A DNA stretch of 21,986 bases, from the NCBI GenBank assembly GCA_004558595.1, contig SFCN01000034.1, positions 1 to 21,986 on the forward strand, written 5' to 3'. Below, piece after piece: positions 5,824 through 13,310 of this stretch. Source of the DNA: Phascolarctobacterium sp. (lineage in GTDB: Bacteria > Bacillota > Negativicutes > Acidaminococcales > Acidaminococcaceae). Positions within the stretch are counted from its first letter, which is position 1. Each line of letters opens with the position of its first letter. A program made the position numbers and the translations under genes. The notes beneath the pieces were generated by a model, which was not told where the DNA came from, searched no databases, and saw only the letters and a program-made list of their open reading frames with translations.

Positions 5824-5859
5824 ACAGGGTCACTTCGGTGGCCCTGTTTTTGTGTACAG
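5824..5859 (+). terminator. UUCG-loop terminator, repeat copy B
   Basis: This is identical to the 36 bases at 5006-5041. No plus-strand gene ends just before it, so it looks like the far-side duplicate of the porin terminator, with the toxin/sRNA cluster in between. Confidence 0.85.
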
Positions 5860-5892
5860 AAAAGTATTGATGCTTGCGTGGCCTTTTTATGA

Positions 5893-5898
5893 TATAAT
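5893..5898 (+). promoter_or_regulatory. -10 box before barnase gene
   Basis: TATAAT with no convincing -35 at normal spacing. It is the only good -10 between terminator copy B and the barnase gene, and probably starts the run through the ABC genes. Confidence 0.4.
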
Positions 5899-5931
5899 GA
5901 AAAATAATACTAAATAAGGAGCGTGAGTCCC

Positions 5932-6504
5932 ATGAAAAAAATATTTGCTTTGCTCTTGTCGTTGCTACTAGTGCTGAGCGTTATAACTGGCTGTGGCGCA
6001 GAGAAAAAATCCTCTAATGAGGGCAGCAGCAAGATCAGCGCCACTGTAGCTAATGAAAAGCAAAAAAATGCCCAGCAGCCGGATAAGAGCGAGAAGCTAA
6101 CTGCTGGAAATACTAGCAATGCTCAAGCTGATGCCAACATTAAGGCCAACAGCGGCAAGCTGAAGATTAGCGAAAGCGCGGCCTATACGGACAAGGAGCA
6201 TGTGGCTGCTTACATCAACGAATTTGCCAAGCTGCCCCATAACTATATCACAAAAAATCAGGCGAAAAAGCTGGGCTGGCAAACTAAGGGAACCTTGGAT
6301 AAGGTAGCTCCCGGTAAGTCCATCGGTGGGGACCGCTATGGCAATTACGAGGGACTACTGCCCAAGAAGAACGGACGCACTTGGACAGAATGCGATATCG
6401 ATTACGTAAAAGGGAATCGCAACGCCAAGCGCATAGTTTTTTCCAATGATGGCTTGATTTATTATACCGGTGACCATTATAAAACCTTTACCAAGCTATA
6501 TTGA
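5932..6504 (+). CDS. Barnase-family ribonuclease, lipoprotein form
   Basis: A secreted guanyl-preferring RNase homologous to Bacillus barnase. Residues 1-21 form a lipoprotein signal ending ITGC, with Cys21 as the lipid-attachment site. Residues 22-80 are a low-complexity linker rich in K, N, S and A. Residues 88-190 are the barnase domain. The catalytic set is intact: Lys108 (barnase K27, in NYITKNQA), Glu153 (E73, in RTWTECDIDY), Arg163 and Arg167 (R83, R87, in GNRNAKR) and His182 (H102, in GDHYKTF). Start chosen at ATG 5932, 9 nt after AAGGAG; a GTG at 5923 would abut that site. The inhibitor gene follows after 12 nt. Unlike classical secreted barnase, this one should be membrane-anchored. 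The enzyme call is firm; its biological use is unknown. Confidence 0.93.
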   Translation: MKKIFALLLSLLLVLSVITGCGAEKKSSNEGSSKISATVANEKQKNAQQPDKSEKLTAGNTSNAQADANIKANSGKLKISESAAYTDKEHVAAYINEFAKLPHNYITKNQAKKLGWQTKGTLDKVAPGKSIGGDRYGNYEGLLPKKNGRTWTECDIDYVKGNRNAKRIVFSNDGLIYYTGDHYKTFTKLY

Positions 6505-6516
6505 GGAGACTGCATC

Positions 6517-6786
6517 ATGAGAAAAATAGTTTTAGATATTGATAAAATGCGCAGCCTACCCATGCTGCATAAATATTTGCATACGGCTCTAGCTATGCCG
6601 GAATATTATGGCGCTAATTTAGATGCTCTCTATGATTGTCTGACGGCAATCGCTGAGCCTACGGAGCTAGTAGTGCCAAAAAAAGTGGCTGATGAAGCCT
6701 ATTTGGGCTGGTATGGACAGCAGTTTTTGCAGATGCTCGAGGATGCGAAGGCTGCTAATGATGCTTTGCGGATTACCCTGCAGTAA
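6517..6786 (+). CDS. Barstar-family ribonuclease inhibitor
   Basis: An 89-residue cytoplasmic inhibitor that blocks the preceding RNase before export. The core PEYYGANLDALYD (28-40) matches barstar. Asp36 corresponds to barstar Asp35/Asp39-region contact Asp35, and Asp40 to Asp39, the residues that fill the barnase active site; Tyr30-Tyr31-Gly32 are also kept. Barstar Trp38 is Tyr39 here. Its ribosome site GAGGAG overlaps the stop codon of the RNase gene, so the two are translationally coupled. The length equals that of known barstars. The next gene starts 16 nt later, with no terminator between. Confidence 0.92.
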   Translation: MRKIVLDIDKMRSLPMLHKYLHTALAMPEYYGANLDALYDCLTAIAEPTELVVPKKVADEAYLGWYGQQFLQMLEDAKAANDALRITLQ

Positions 6787-6802
6787 GCGGAGATGATGTG
6801 TT

Positions 6803-7561
6803 TTGTCTAAGAAAGTTTTACAAGGATTATTGTTACCCTTGCTGGTGTTGCTGGCTTGGCAATGGGTAACTGCTAAGGGTGTTTTTAGTGCCTACCTTTT
6901 GCCCTCGCCCTTGCAGGTGTGGGAGGCTTTAGGTGATCTATGGGCTAGCGGGCTACTGCTGCGGCATTTAGCGGTGAGCTTGCAGCGCGTATTTTTAGGC
7001 TTTACTATTAGCTGTTGCTTGGCCGTTCCCATGGGTATTTTTTGTGGGCAGAGCAAGGGTTTTGATGCCTATTGCTGGCTGCTCTTGGAATTCTTGCGCC
7101 ATGTACCGCCCCTAGCAGCGGTGCCCTTAATTATCCTCTGGGCAGGTATTGGCGAGGCCTCTAAGCTTACCATCATCGTGTTGGCCTCCTTTTTTCCGCT
7201 GTTTCTCAATACCTATAGCGGTATTCATAATTGCGACAAACGCTTATTAGAAGTGGGACAAACCTTGGGCTTTACCCTGCGAGAGCAAATTCTGCGTATT
7301 CGTATTCCCGGGGCCCTGACCTCGATTGTGGTGGGCATGCAGCTGGCTTTGGGCTACAGCTGGCGCGCCCTCATTGGCGCGGAGCTCATTGCGGCCTCTG
7401 CTGGCATTGGCTATTTGATTTTGGATGCGGAGGAAATGTCCCGTCCCGATGTGGTCATCGTAGGCATGCTGGCCATTGGTATTATCGGCACGGCCATTGA
7501 TTATATCTTTTTGCTTTTCATGCGCAAGATTTTTCCATGGCAGCAGGCATGGCAGAAATAG
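6803..7561 (+). CDS. ABC importer permease, SsuC/TauC/NrtB type
   Basis: The inner-membrane permease of a small-anion or sulfonate-type ABC importer, 252 aa. About six transmembrane segments are visible. The cytoplasmic EAA loop lies at residues 150-172 (EVGQTLGFTLREQIL then RIRIPGAL) and would dock on the ATPase encoded next. The start is TTG at 6803, 10 nt after GGAG; ATGs just upstream run into a stop in their frame. It follows barstar by 16 nt and its stop overlaps the ribosome site of the ATPase gene. Substrate cannot be read from sequence; aliphatic sulfonate, taurine, nitrate or a pyrimidine precursor are all used by relatives. Confidence 0.88.
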   Translation: MSKKVLQGLLLPLLVLLAWQWVTAKGVFSAYLLPSPLQVWEALGDLWASGLLLRHLAVSLQRVFLGFTISCCLAVPMGIFCGQSKGFDAYCWLLLEFLRHVPPLAAVPLIILWAGIGEASKLTIIVLASFFPLFLNTYSGIHNCDKRLLEVGQTLGFTLREQILRIRIPGALTSIVVGMQLALGYSWRALIGAELIAASAGIGYLILDAEEMSRPDVVIVGMLAIGIIGTAIDYIFLLFMRKIFPWQQAWQK

Positions 7562-7573
7562 GAGGACTTGCAA

Positions 7574-8272
7574 ATGGAACAATGGAGCTTACGAGTGCAG
7601 GGGATTTGCAAGACCTATGGCGAGAAAAATGCCTTGCTGCCCGTGGATGAAGTTTTCCCAGAGCATAGCTTTACCTGTATTGTGGGACGCAGCGGCTGCG
7701 GTAAAACCACGCTGCTAAGGCTTCTCTGCGGCCTAGAAAAGCCGGATGCAGGCATAATTGAGCTGCCAGAGGGAAAGCGCATTGCCCCCGTTTTTCAGGA
7801 GCCGCGTCTCATGCCCTGGCTCAATGTGGGTGAAAATATCACCCTAGCGGCCCAGCATGACAGGACACTGGATGTGAGCCGTTTGCCGGAGCTACTGAGG
7901 CTGTTGGAGCTAGAGGGCACGGAGCGACTCTATCCCAACCAACTTTCCGGTGGCATGGCCCAGAGGGTTTCCCTAGGTCGCACGCTTTTTTATAATCCGG
8001 ATATAATTTTGATGGACGAGCCCTTTAGCGCCCTGGATTATTTTACAAGACAGGGGTTGCAGCAGACCCTGCTCAAGCTTTATGCTGAGGAACGCAAAAC
8101 GATAATTTTTGTAACCCATGATGTGGAAGAAGCCTTGCTTTTAGGCGACAGAGTCCTTATAATGGATAAAGGTAGGGTGCGTGAGGCCCTGCCCGTGAAG
8201 CTGCCCAGACCGCGGCAGGCGGCTGATACGGAATTTCAATCGCTGCGGCAAAAAATATTGCAAGCACTGTGA
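7574..8272 (+). CDS. ABC importer ATPase, SsuB/TauB type
   Basis: The nucleotide-binding subunit of the importer, 232 aa. Walker A GRSGCGKTT (38-46), Q-loop Gln75 in VFQEPRLMPW, signature LSGGM (124-128), Walker B IILMDEP (144-150), D-loop SALD and H-loop His182 are all present. The PRLMPW stretch after the Q-loop is typical of the sulfonate/nitrate/taurine subfamily. I use ATG 7574 with GGAGGA about 7 nt upstream, rather than TTG 7568, which lies too close to that site. It sits between its permease and binding-protein genes. Confidence 0.92.
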   Translation: MEQWSLRVQGICKTYGEKNALLPVDEVFPEHSFTCIVGRSGCGKTTLLRLLCGLEKPDAGIIELPEGKRIAPVFQEPRLMPWLNVGENITLAAQHDRTLDVSRLPELLRLLELEGTERLYPNQLSGGMAQRVSLGRTLFYNPDIILMDEPFSALDYFTRQGLQQTLLKLYAEERKTIIFVTHDVEEALLLGDRVLIMDKGRVREALPVKLPRPRQAADTEFQSLRQKILQAL

Positions 8273-8316
8273 AAAAACAGCTGCGGCTGCAGGTTAAAGA
8301 AAGGAGTTCATGAATT

Positions 8317-9282
8317 ATGAACAAAAAGCTCATGGCCTTAGGCTTAAGTGTGTTAACAGCATTGACTCTCCTCAGCGGATGCGGGAGCGAGAAAAAGGAG
8401 GCAGCTAAGCCTGCCATCAAGGAATTAAAGGTGACCTATGTTAAATCACCCTTGAACATTCCTAGTATTGTGGATAAGCATAATCAGACCTTGGTGAAGG
8501 AGTTCGGCAAGGATAAGATCACTGTGACCTTCCCGGAGATTAATTCCGGCGCTAAGCAGACCGAGGCTTTGGCCAGCGGCAGCTTGGATGTGTGCAGCGC
8601 CTTGGGCGGTACCAGCGCTATCTTGGCGGCCTCCAATGGCGTGGATGTGAAGGTCGTGGGCATTTATAGTCGCGCTCCCAAGGCTTTTAATATTATGGTG
8701 AAGGATCCTGCCATTAAAACTGCAGCTGATTTAAAGGGTAAAAAGGTTGCAGGCCCTAAGGGGACTATTCTGCACCAAATTTTGGTAGCAGCTTTGGATA
8801 AGGCCAATTTGAAGCCGGATGCAGTTAATTTCGTTTCCTTGGGCATTCCGGCAGGCGTGAACGCTTTGATGAGTGGCGAGGTTGATGCTGCTTTAGTAGC
8901 CGGCGCCGATGTGCTGCGCGCCCAAAAGGCCGGTGCCCGTGTGCTGTGTAATGGCGAGGGATTGGTTGATGCCACCATCGTGATCGGCGTTAGTGGTAAG
9001 CTTTTGAAGGAGCATCCTGAGGTTGTGAAGAAGTATTTGGCTGTTCATCAGCAAAATATCGATTTTATGAGCAAGGAGCAGGGCAAGGCCTTTGATTTCA
9101 CTGCTAAGGAAACCGGTCTGAAGCTGGATGAGGTGAAGATTATGGCTCCTTGGTATGATTTCTCTACGAAGATTACGGAGAAGGATATTAAGGATTTAGA
9201 GGATACACAAGAGTTCCTGCTGAAGATGGGGATGCAAAAGAAAAAGATCGATATCAAGAGCATTTTGGCAGAGGTTAAATAG
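8317..9282 (+). CDS. ABC substrate-binding lipoprotein, NMT1/SsuA-like
   Basis: The solute receptor of the importer, 321 aa. It has a lipoprotein signal with lipobox LSGC and lipidated Cys22. The mature protein has the periplasmic-binding type II pattern: a strand LKVTYVKS, a segment around residues 82-105 (EALASGSLDVCSALGGTSA) that resembles the anion-pocket loop of SsuA/TauA/NMT1 proteins, and a later VDAALVAG strand. AAGGAG lies 10 nt before ATG 8317; ATG 8310 is in another frame. A 44-nt gap separates it from the ATPase gene, and a GC-rich hairpin follows, so it ends the operon. The ligand is not determinable by eye. Confidence 0.88.
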   Translation: MNKKLMALGLSVLTALTLLSGCGSEKKEAAKPAIKELKVTYVKSPLNIPSIVDKHNQTLVKEFGKDKITVTFPEINSGAKQTEALASGSLDVCSALGGTSAILAASNGVDVKVVGIYSRAPKAFNIMVKDPAIKTAADLKGKKVAGPKGTILHQILVAALDKANLKPDAVNFVSLGIPAGVNALMSGEVDAALVAGADVLRAQKAGARVLCNGEGLVDATIVIGVSGKLLKEHPEVVKKYLAVHQQNIDFMSKEQGKAFDFTAKETGLKLDEVKIMAPWYDFSTKITEKDIKDLEDTQEFLLKMGMQKKKIDIKSILAEVK

Positions 9283-9295
9283 TAGTTTTGGTAAT

Positions 9296-9320
9296 GGGCC
9301 CGCGTTTGCGGGCCCTATTT
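9296..9320 (+). terminator. Probable terminator of ABC operon
   Basis: A perfect 8-bp stem, GGGCCCGC (9296-9303) with GCGGGCCC (9308-9315), around GTTT. The tail TATTTAT is a weak U-tract. Confidence 0.7.
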
Positions 9321-9357
9321 ATAGAGTTTAGGTACATAAATATTAATTTGCTAATAA

Positions 9358-9522
9358 GTAAGCATCATGCTCGCGGTGATTTTCTTAACGCAAATTTCGT
9401 GGGGTTCAATTGGCCTCTGCGGGGTACTATTTGTCTCGCAGAATGATTTTTGTTTTCTAACCCTTGAGGCCATTGTACCAAGCCACTCATTTGCTAAAAA
9501 TCACAGCTCTCATGATACTTAC
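9358..9522. repeat. Dispersed long-hairpin element, copy 1
   Basis: An intergenic imperfect palindrome. A core of about 110 bases (about 9383-9497) recurs in the same plus-strand orientation at about 15681-15797. Core arms are partly complementary (GCAAAT with ATTTGC; GGCCTC with GAGGCC). Outside the core, sequence differs between copies but stays self-complementary here: GTGATTTT (9376-9383) with AAAATCAC (9497-9504), and GTAAGCATCATG (9358-9369) with CATGATACTTAC (9511-9522), one mismatch. No ORF is present. It fills most of the gap between the ABC operon and the Uup gene; the remaining bases hold only AT-rich sequence and the Uup ribosome site. Confidence 0.8.
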
Positions 9523-9594
9523 CCATTAACTAAATCTATCTAGCTTAATGAATTAAGATTTATATATCTAAATATATTAAAGGAGTATAACACT

Positions 9595-11553
9595 ATGATT
9601 TTAAGTGCGGAGAATTTAGCATATAGTTACGGTGCGCGGACGCTGTTTGAAAATGTGACCTTTAATGTGGAGGAGGGCGATAAGTATGGCATTATCGGTG
9701 TCAATGGCACTGGTAAGAGTACCCTGCTCAGGATGATCGCCACTCGTGATGCTGGGGAGCAGGGTAAGCTGACCATTCCGGGCAATGTGGTCATGGAGTA
9801 TTTGCCACAGGACCCACCCTTTGACCCTGAGGCTACAGTTTTAGAGCAGATTTTCCGTGGCGATTCGCCCTTGATGACGTTGCTGCGTGAGTATGAGATG
9901 GCAGTGGAGCAGGTTGCGGCGCAGCCTGAGGACGCGAAGGCGCAAAGGCAATTGTTGGAGCTTCAGCAGCGTATGGATGAGCAGTTCGCTTGGCAGCTGG
10001 AAAGCGAGGCCAAGGCGGTGCTGACGCAGCTAGGCATCACGCGCTTGCAGCAGAAAATGGGCGAGCTAAGTGGAGGCCAGCGGAAGCGAGTGGCCTTGGC
10101 CGGTGTTTTGGTGCGCCCCAGCGACCTTTTGATTCTGGACGAGCCCACCAACCATATGGATAACGCTACTGTGGCTTGGCTGGAGCAGCAGCTCATGAAG
10201 CGCAAGGGCGCGCTGCTCATGGTAACCCATGACCGTTATTTTTTCGATAGAGTCGTTAATCGCACTCTGGAGATTGATGGTGGCAAGGGCTACGTTTATG
10301 TGGGTAACTACAGTCTGTTTCTGCAGAAGCGGGAGGAGCGGCGTATCGCGGAGGCCAGTGCCGCCCAAAAGCTACGCAATATTTATCGGCGAGAGTTGGC
10401 TTGGATTAGCCGTGGCGCGGAGGCGCGTCGCACCAAGAAAAAGGATCGGGTGGAGCGCTTTGCCCAAATCGAGGCCGAGGTAAAAAATGTAAAGACCGAG
10501 GCTAATTTGGAGATGTCCTCTGTGAGCAGTCGCTTGGGCAAGACAATTATTGAGCTCGAGCATATTTCCATGAAATATGAAGGTATCGACTATCTCAAGG
10601 ATTTCAGTTATATTTTACTGCGCAATGATAGAGTGGGCATTATTGGCCCTAACGGAGCTGGTAAGTCCACCTTGATGGATATTATCGCCGGTCGCTGCGC
10701 ACCAACCGGTGGCAGTATGACTGTGGGACAGACCGTAAAAATTGGCTATTTTGCTCAGCACAGCGAGTTTAGCGACAGCAATATGCGTGTGCTGGAATAT
10801 ATCAAGGAGGCCAATAACTATATCGAAACAGCGGATGGGCAGCGCATCAGCGCGGCTCAGATGCTGGAGCGCTTTCTCTTTCCGCCGGAGCTGCAGTGGG
10901 TGCCGGTCAATAAGCTCAGCGGCGGTGAACAGCGCCGCCTGTACCTGTTAAGGGTGCTGATGACCGCACCCAACGTGCTTCTCTTAGACGAGCCGACCAA
11001 TGATTTAGATATTCCTACTTTGTCCGTGCTTGAAGATTATCTTGATAATTTTGCAGGGGCAGTTATCGCTGTGTCCCACGATCGTTATTTCTTGGACCGT
11101 TTCGCCCAGAAGCTATTTGCTATTGAGGCTAATGGTCATGTGCAGCCCTATATTGGCGGCTATAGCGATTATGAGGAGACTATAGCGGCTAAACAGGCGG
11201 GCGAGCAGGAAAGGTCTGTTGGGAAGGGCTCTGAGGCTTCCTCAAATGCCCGTGCAGCTTCCGAGAGAGCGGGGCAGTCAGCTTCAACTCAAGCTGGTGC
11301 AGCTAAATCAGAGCAAGGCTCTGCTGCTCCTGCGAAAACGAAGCTGACCTATGCGGAGCGCTTGGAGCTGCAGAAGCTGGAGCAGGAAATGGCTCGGAGC
11401 GAGGCGGAGCTGAAGATGCTGGCGCTGGAAATGAATAATTGCGGCAGCGATTATGGGAAGCTGGCGGAGCTGACGAGGCGCCAGCAGGAGGTGCAGGCCA
11501 AGCTGGAGGAAATGGAGGAACGCTGGCTCTATTTGTCAGAGTTTGAAGTTTAG
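9595..11553 (+). CDS. uup: ABC-F ATPase, Uup type
   Basis: A cytosolic, membrane-free twin-ATPase protein of the ABC-F group (652 aa), which acts on ribosomes and, for Uup, is tied to DNA transposon excision and ribosome assembly. ABC1: Walker A GVNGTGKST (35-43), signature LSGGQ (158-162), Walker B with DEPTNHMD (182-189). A charged linker follows at about 240-315. ABC2: Walker A GPNGAGKST (351-359), signature LSGGE (441-445), DEPTNDLD (466-473). A serine/alanine/glutamine-rich spacer (535-580) leads to a C-terminal coiled coil (about 585-650, AERLELQKLEQEMARSEAEL), the Uup hallmark. AAAGGAG lies about 9 nt before ATG. An antibiotic-protection role is less likely given the Uup-like tail, but cannot be excluded. 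Confidence 0.88.
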   Translation: MILSAENLAYSYGARTLFENVTFNVEEGDKYGIIGVNGTGKSTLLRMIATRDAGEQGKLTIPGNVVMEYLPQDPPFDPEATVLEQIFRGDSPLMTLLREYEMAVEQVAAQPEDAKAQRQLLELQQRMDEQFAWQLESEAKAVLTQLGITRLQQKMGELSGGQRKRVALAGVLVRPSDLLILDEPTNHMDNATVAWLEQQLMKRKGALLMVTHDRYFFDRVVNRTLEIDGGKGYVYVGNYSLFLQKREERRIAEASAAQKLRNIYRRELAWISRGAEARRTKKKDRVERFAQIEAEVKNVKTEANLEMSSVSSRLGKTIIELEHISMKYEGIDYLKDFSYILLRNDRVGIIGPNGAGKSTLMDIIAGRCAPTGGSMTVGQTVKIGYFAQHSEFSDSNMRVLEYIKEANNYIETADGQRISAAQMLERFLFPPELQWVPVNKLSGGEQRRLYLLRVLMTAPNVLLLDEPTNDLDIPTLSVLEDYLDNFAGAVIAVSHDRYFLDRFAQKLFAIEANGHVQPYIGGYSDYEETIAAKQAGEQERSVGKGSEASSNARAASERAGQSASTQAGAAKSEQGSAAPAKTKLTYAERLELQKLEQEMARSEAELKMLALEMNNCGSDYGKLAELTRRQQEVQAKLEEMEERWLYLSEFEV

Positions 11554-11558
11554 AATAG

Positions 11559-11596
11559 CCTCCCCTTTCAAGGGGAGGGGTACCACCGTAGGTGGT
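11559..11596 (+). repeat. Two adjacent short palindromes (REP-like)
   Basis: CCTCCCCTT/AAGGGGAGG (11559-11578) and ACCACC/GGTGGT (11582-11596) form two tight hairpins in the 64-bp gap between the ABC-F and MATE genes. There is no T-run, so this is either a REP-type repeat or a transcript-attenuating double hairpin. Confidence 0.55.
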
Positions 11597-11617
11597 GGAG
11601 AGGTTTAGGGAGTAAAA

Positions 11618-12964
11618 ATGATTAAGGCTTTAGATAGAAATTATCGGGACAAGCTGCGCCGTTTACTCAGCGTGATGCTGCCCATCATCTGTACCCAAAT
11701 CGCGATTATGGGCATGAACTTTTTTGATGCCAGCATGTCGGGACAGGCTGGTGACGTGGATTTGGCCGGCGCCGCTATCGGCGGCAATATTTGGATGCCT
11801 ATTCAGACGGGCATCAGCGGTATTTTGATGGCTGCTATGCCCTTGGTGGCCAATCTGTTGGGGGCTGGCGAAAAAGAAAAAATCACAGTAGTGGTACGTC
11901 ACGGCTTAGTCTTGGCTTTAGGCTTTGCTTTGCTTGTGTTAGGTTGTGGCATAGCTTTTTTGCCTCATTTTTTGCAGGGCATGGGCTTGGCGCCGGAGGT
12001 TTATCATGTGGCGCTGTTGTATCTCGCTGGCTTGGGACTAGGTGTGGTGCCCTTTTTTATGATTACGCCCTTGCGTAGCCTAGTGGATACCTTGGGCTAT
12101 ACCCATTTGACCATGCGTATTTATCTTTTGGCTCTTCCTATCAACGCATGTCTTAATTATGTGCTTATTTTTGGCAAGCTGGGCTTGCCGAGACTGGGTG
12201 GTGTCGGAGCAGGCGTGGCCTCGGGGCTCACCTTTTGGCTGCTTTTAGCAATATTTGCTTGGGTTGTCAGCCGCTTGGAGCCCTTTAAGAGCTATCATAT
12301 TTTTGGCTTCGTGCGGCCCGTCTATAGCTGGCTAAAGGAATATTTGCGCATTGGCGTGCCTATGGGTATTTCCATTTTTATGGAAACCAGTATTTTTGGT
12401 GTTGTGGCGCTGTTTATTGCCAAGTTCGGCACGGAGACGATTGCTGCCCATCAGGCAGCTTTGAATTTTTCTTCGTTAATTTATATGCTGCCCCTAAGCT
12501 TTTCCTTGGCCTTGACCATTGTGGTGGGCGTGGAGTATGGCGCAAAAAATTACCAAGGAGCACGAGATTATGTAACCATAGGCTTGCAGACGAGTCTTGG
12601 TATAGCGGGCTTTTATATGCTGGCAGAGTATTTTTTGCGGGAACAGATTGCTTTTATCTACACGAATAATGTAGAGGTGGTGGCCTTGGTGAAGGTGTTT
12701 TTGCTTTATGCCATTGGCTGGCAGGCCGGCGACGCTATCGCGGCGCCGATTCAGGGCATTTTGCGTGGCTATAAGGATGTGAATGCCACCTTTTGGGCGA
12801 GTATGCTGGCCTATTGGGGCATTTGTCTGCCCTTGGGGTTGTTTCTGGACTACAAGGTGGGCAATGGGGCCTTCGCTTACTGGCAAAGTCTGGACTGTGG
12901 TGTTATCAGCAGCGCGACACTGCTTAGTATTAGATTGATTTGGTTACAGAGAAGAATTGGGTAA
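11618..12964 (+). CDS. MATE family multidrug efflux transporter
   Basis: An inner-membrane Na+ or H+ antiporter of the MATE/NorM-DinF group, 448 aa, with twelve predicted transmembrane segments in two homologous halves. The N-terminal motif MLPIICTQIAIMGMNFFDASMSG is the family pattern of helix 1 (a membrane helix followed by a D and M-S-G), and repeats of small residues (GVGAGVASGLT) are typical. AGGGAG lies 6 nt before ATG. It follows the ABC-F gene by 64 bp in the same direction and may be co-transcribed. It is convergent with the phosphatase gene on the other strand. The exported compound is unknown. Confidence 0.92.
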   Translation: MIKALDRNYRDKLRRLLSVMLPIICTQIAIMGMNFFDASMSGQAGDVDLAGAAIGGNIWMPIQTGISGILMAAMPLVANLLGAGEKEKITVVVRHGLVLALGFALLVLGCGIAFLPHFLQGMGLAPEVYHVALLYLAGLGLGVVPFFMITPLRSLVDTLGYTHLTMRIYLLALPINACLNYVLIFGKLGLPRLGGVGAGVASGLTFWLLLAIFAWVVSRLEPFKSYHIFGFVRPVYSWLKEYLRIGVPMGISIFMETSIFGVVALFIAKFGTETIAAHQAALNFSSLIYMLPLSFSLALTIVVGVEYGAKNYQGARDYVTIGLQTSLGIAGFYMLAEYFLREQIAFIYTNNVEVVALVKVFLLYAIGWQAGDAIAAPIQGILRGYKDVNATFWASMLAYWGICLPLGLFLDYKVGNGAFAYWQSLDCGVISSATLLSIRLIWLQRRIG

Positions 12965-12965
12965 A

Positions 12966-13247
12966 TTGCGGTTTGTAGATTAGTTTATGTGTTAACGCTC
13001 AAAGGTATACCTGAGAAGTGCTCCGGTCTGCGAATGCTTGATGCAATGTTCACATAGAGCGCTTAATCCGTCAAGAGAAAAACTTCCTAGAGCGTGACGA
13101 GGCGCTTCGCGAACATGCGAGCCTGTCCGTTGCTATCGTAATACGATTATTCATCGATTTGCTGCTGTGGTCGCATTCTTGCCTCCGCCACTTCTCAGGT
13201 ATACGCTTTTCGCTTGCGAAGTTTTCATAAATACTATCTTACCGCAA
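12966..13247. repeat. Long imperfect palindrome (~280 bp)
   Basis: This non-coding stretch between MATE and the bidirectional terminator folds back on itself. TTGCGGT (12966-12972) pairs with ACCGCAA (13241-13247), TTTATG (12984-12989) with CATAAA (13226-13231), a perfect 16-bp GTATACCTGAGAAGTG (13005-13020) with 13189-13204, and GAATGC (13032-13037) with GCATTC (13173-13178). The centre is not obviously paired, and no convincing ORF is present. It shares only the general build, plus TTAACGC near one arm, with the element at 9358 and 15642. Confidence 0.7.
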
Positions 13248-13266
13248 AACCACAAATTGCCGCATG

Positions 13267-13300
13267 AAAAAAGCGAGAAGCACTACACTTCTCGCTTTTT
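13267..13300. terminator. Bidirectional terminator between MATE and phosphatase
   Basis: AGCGAGAAG (13272-13280) pairs with CTTCTCGCT (13288-13296), flanked by A-run and T-run so that it works on both strands. It lies between convergent genes. Confidence 0.88.
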
Positions 13301-13310
13301 ATATTCAGTT

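Noticed and set aside
9358..9522. Insertion sequence with transposase
   Set aside because: There is no ORF of useful size and no flanking direct repeat; at most a non-autonomous element.
12966..13247. Integron attC or CRISPR leader
   Set aside because: No attC core sites of the GTTRRRY type at both ends, no integrase and no cassette ORF.
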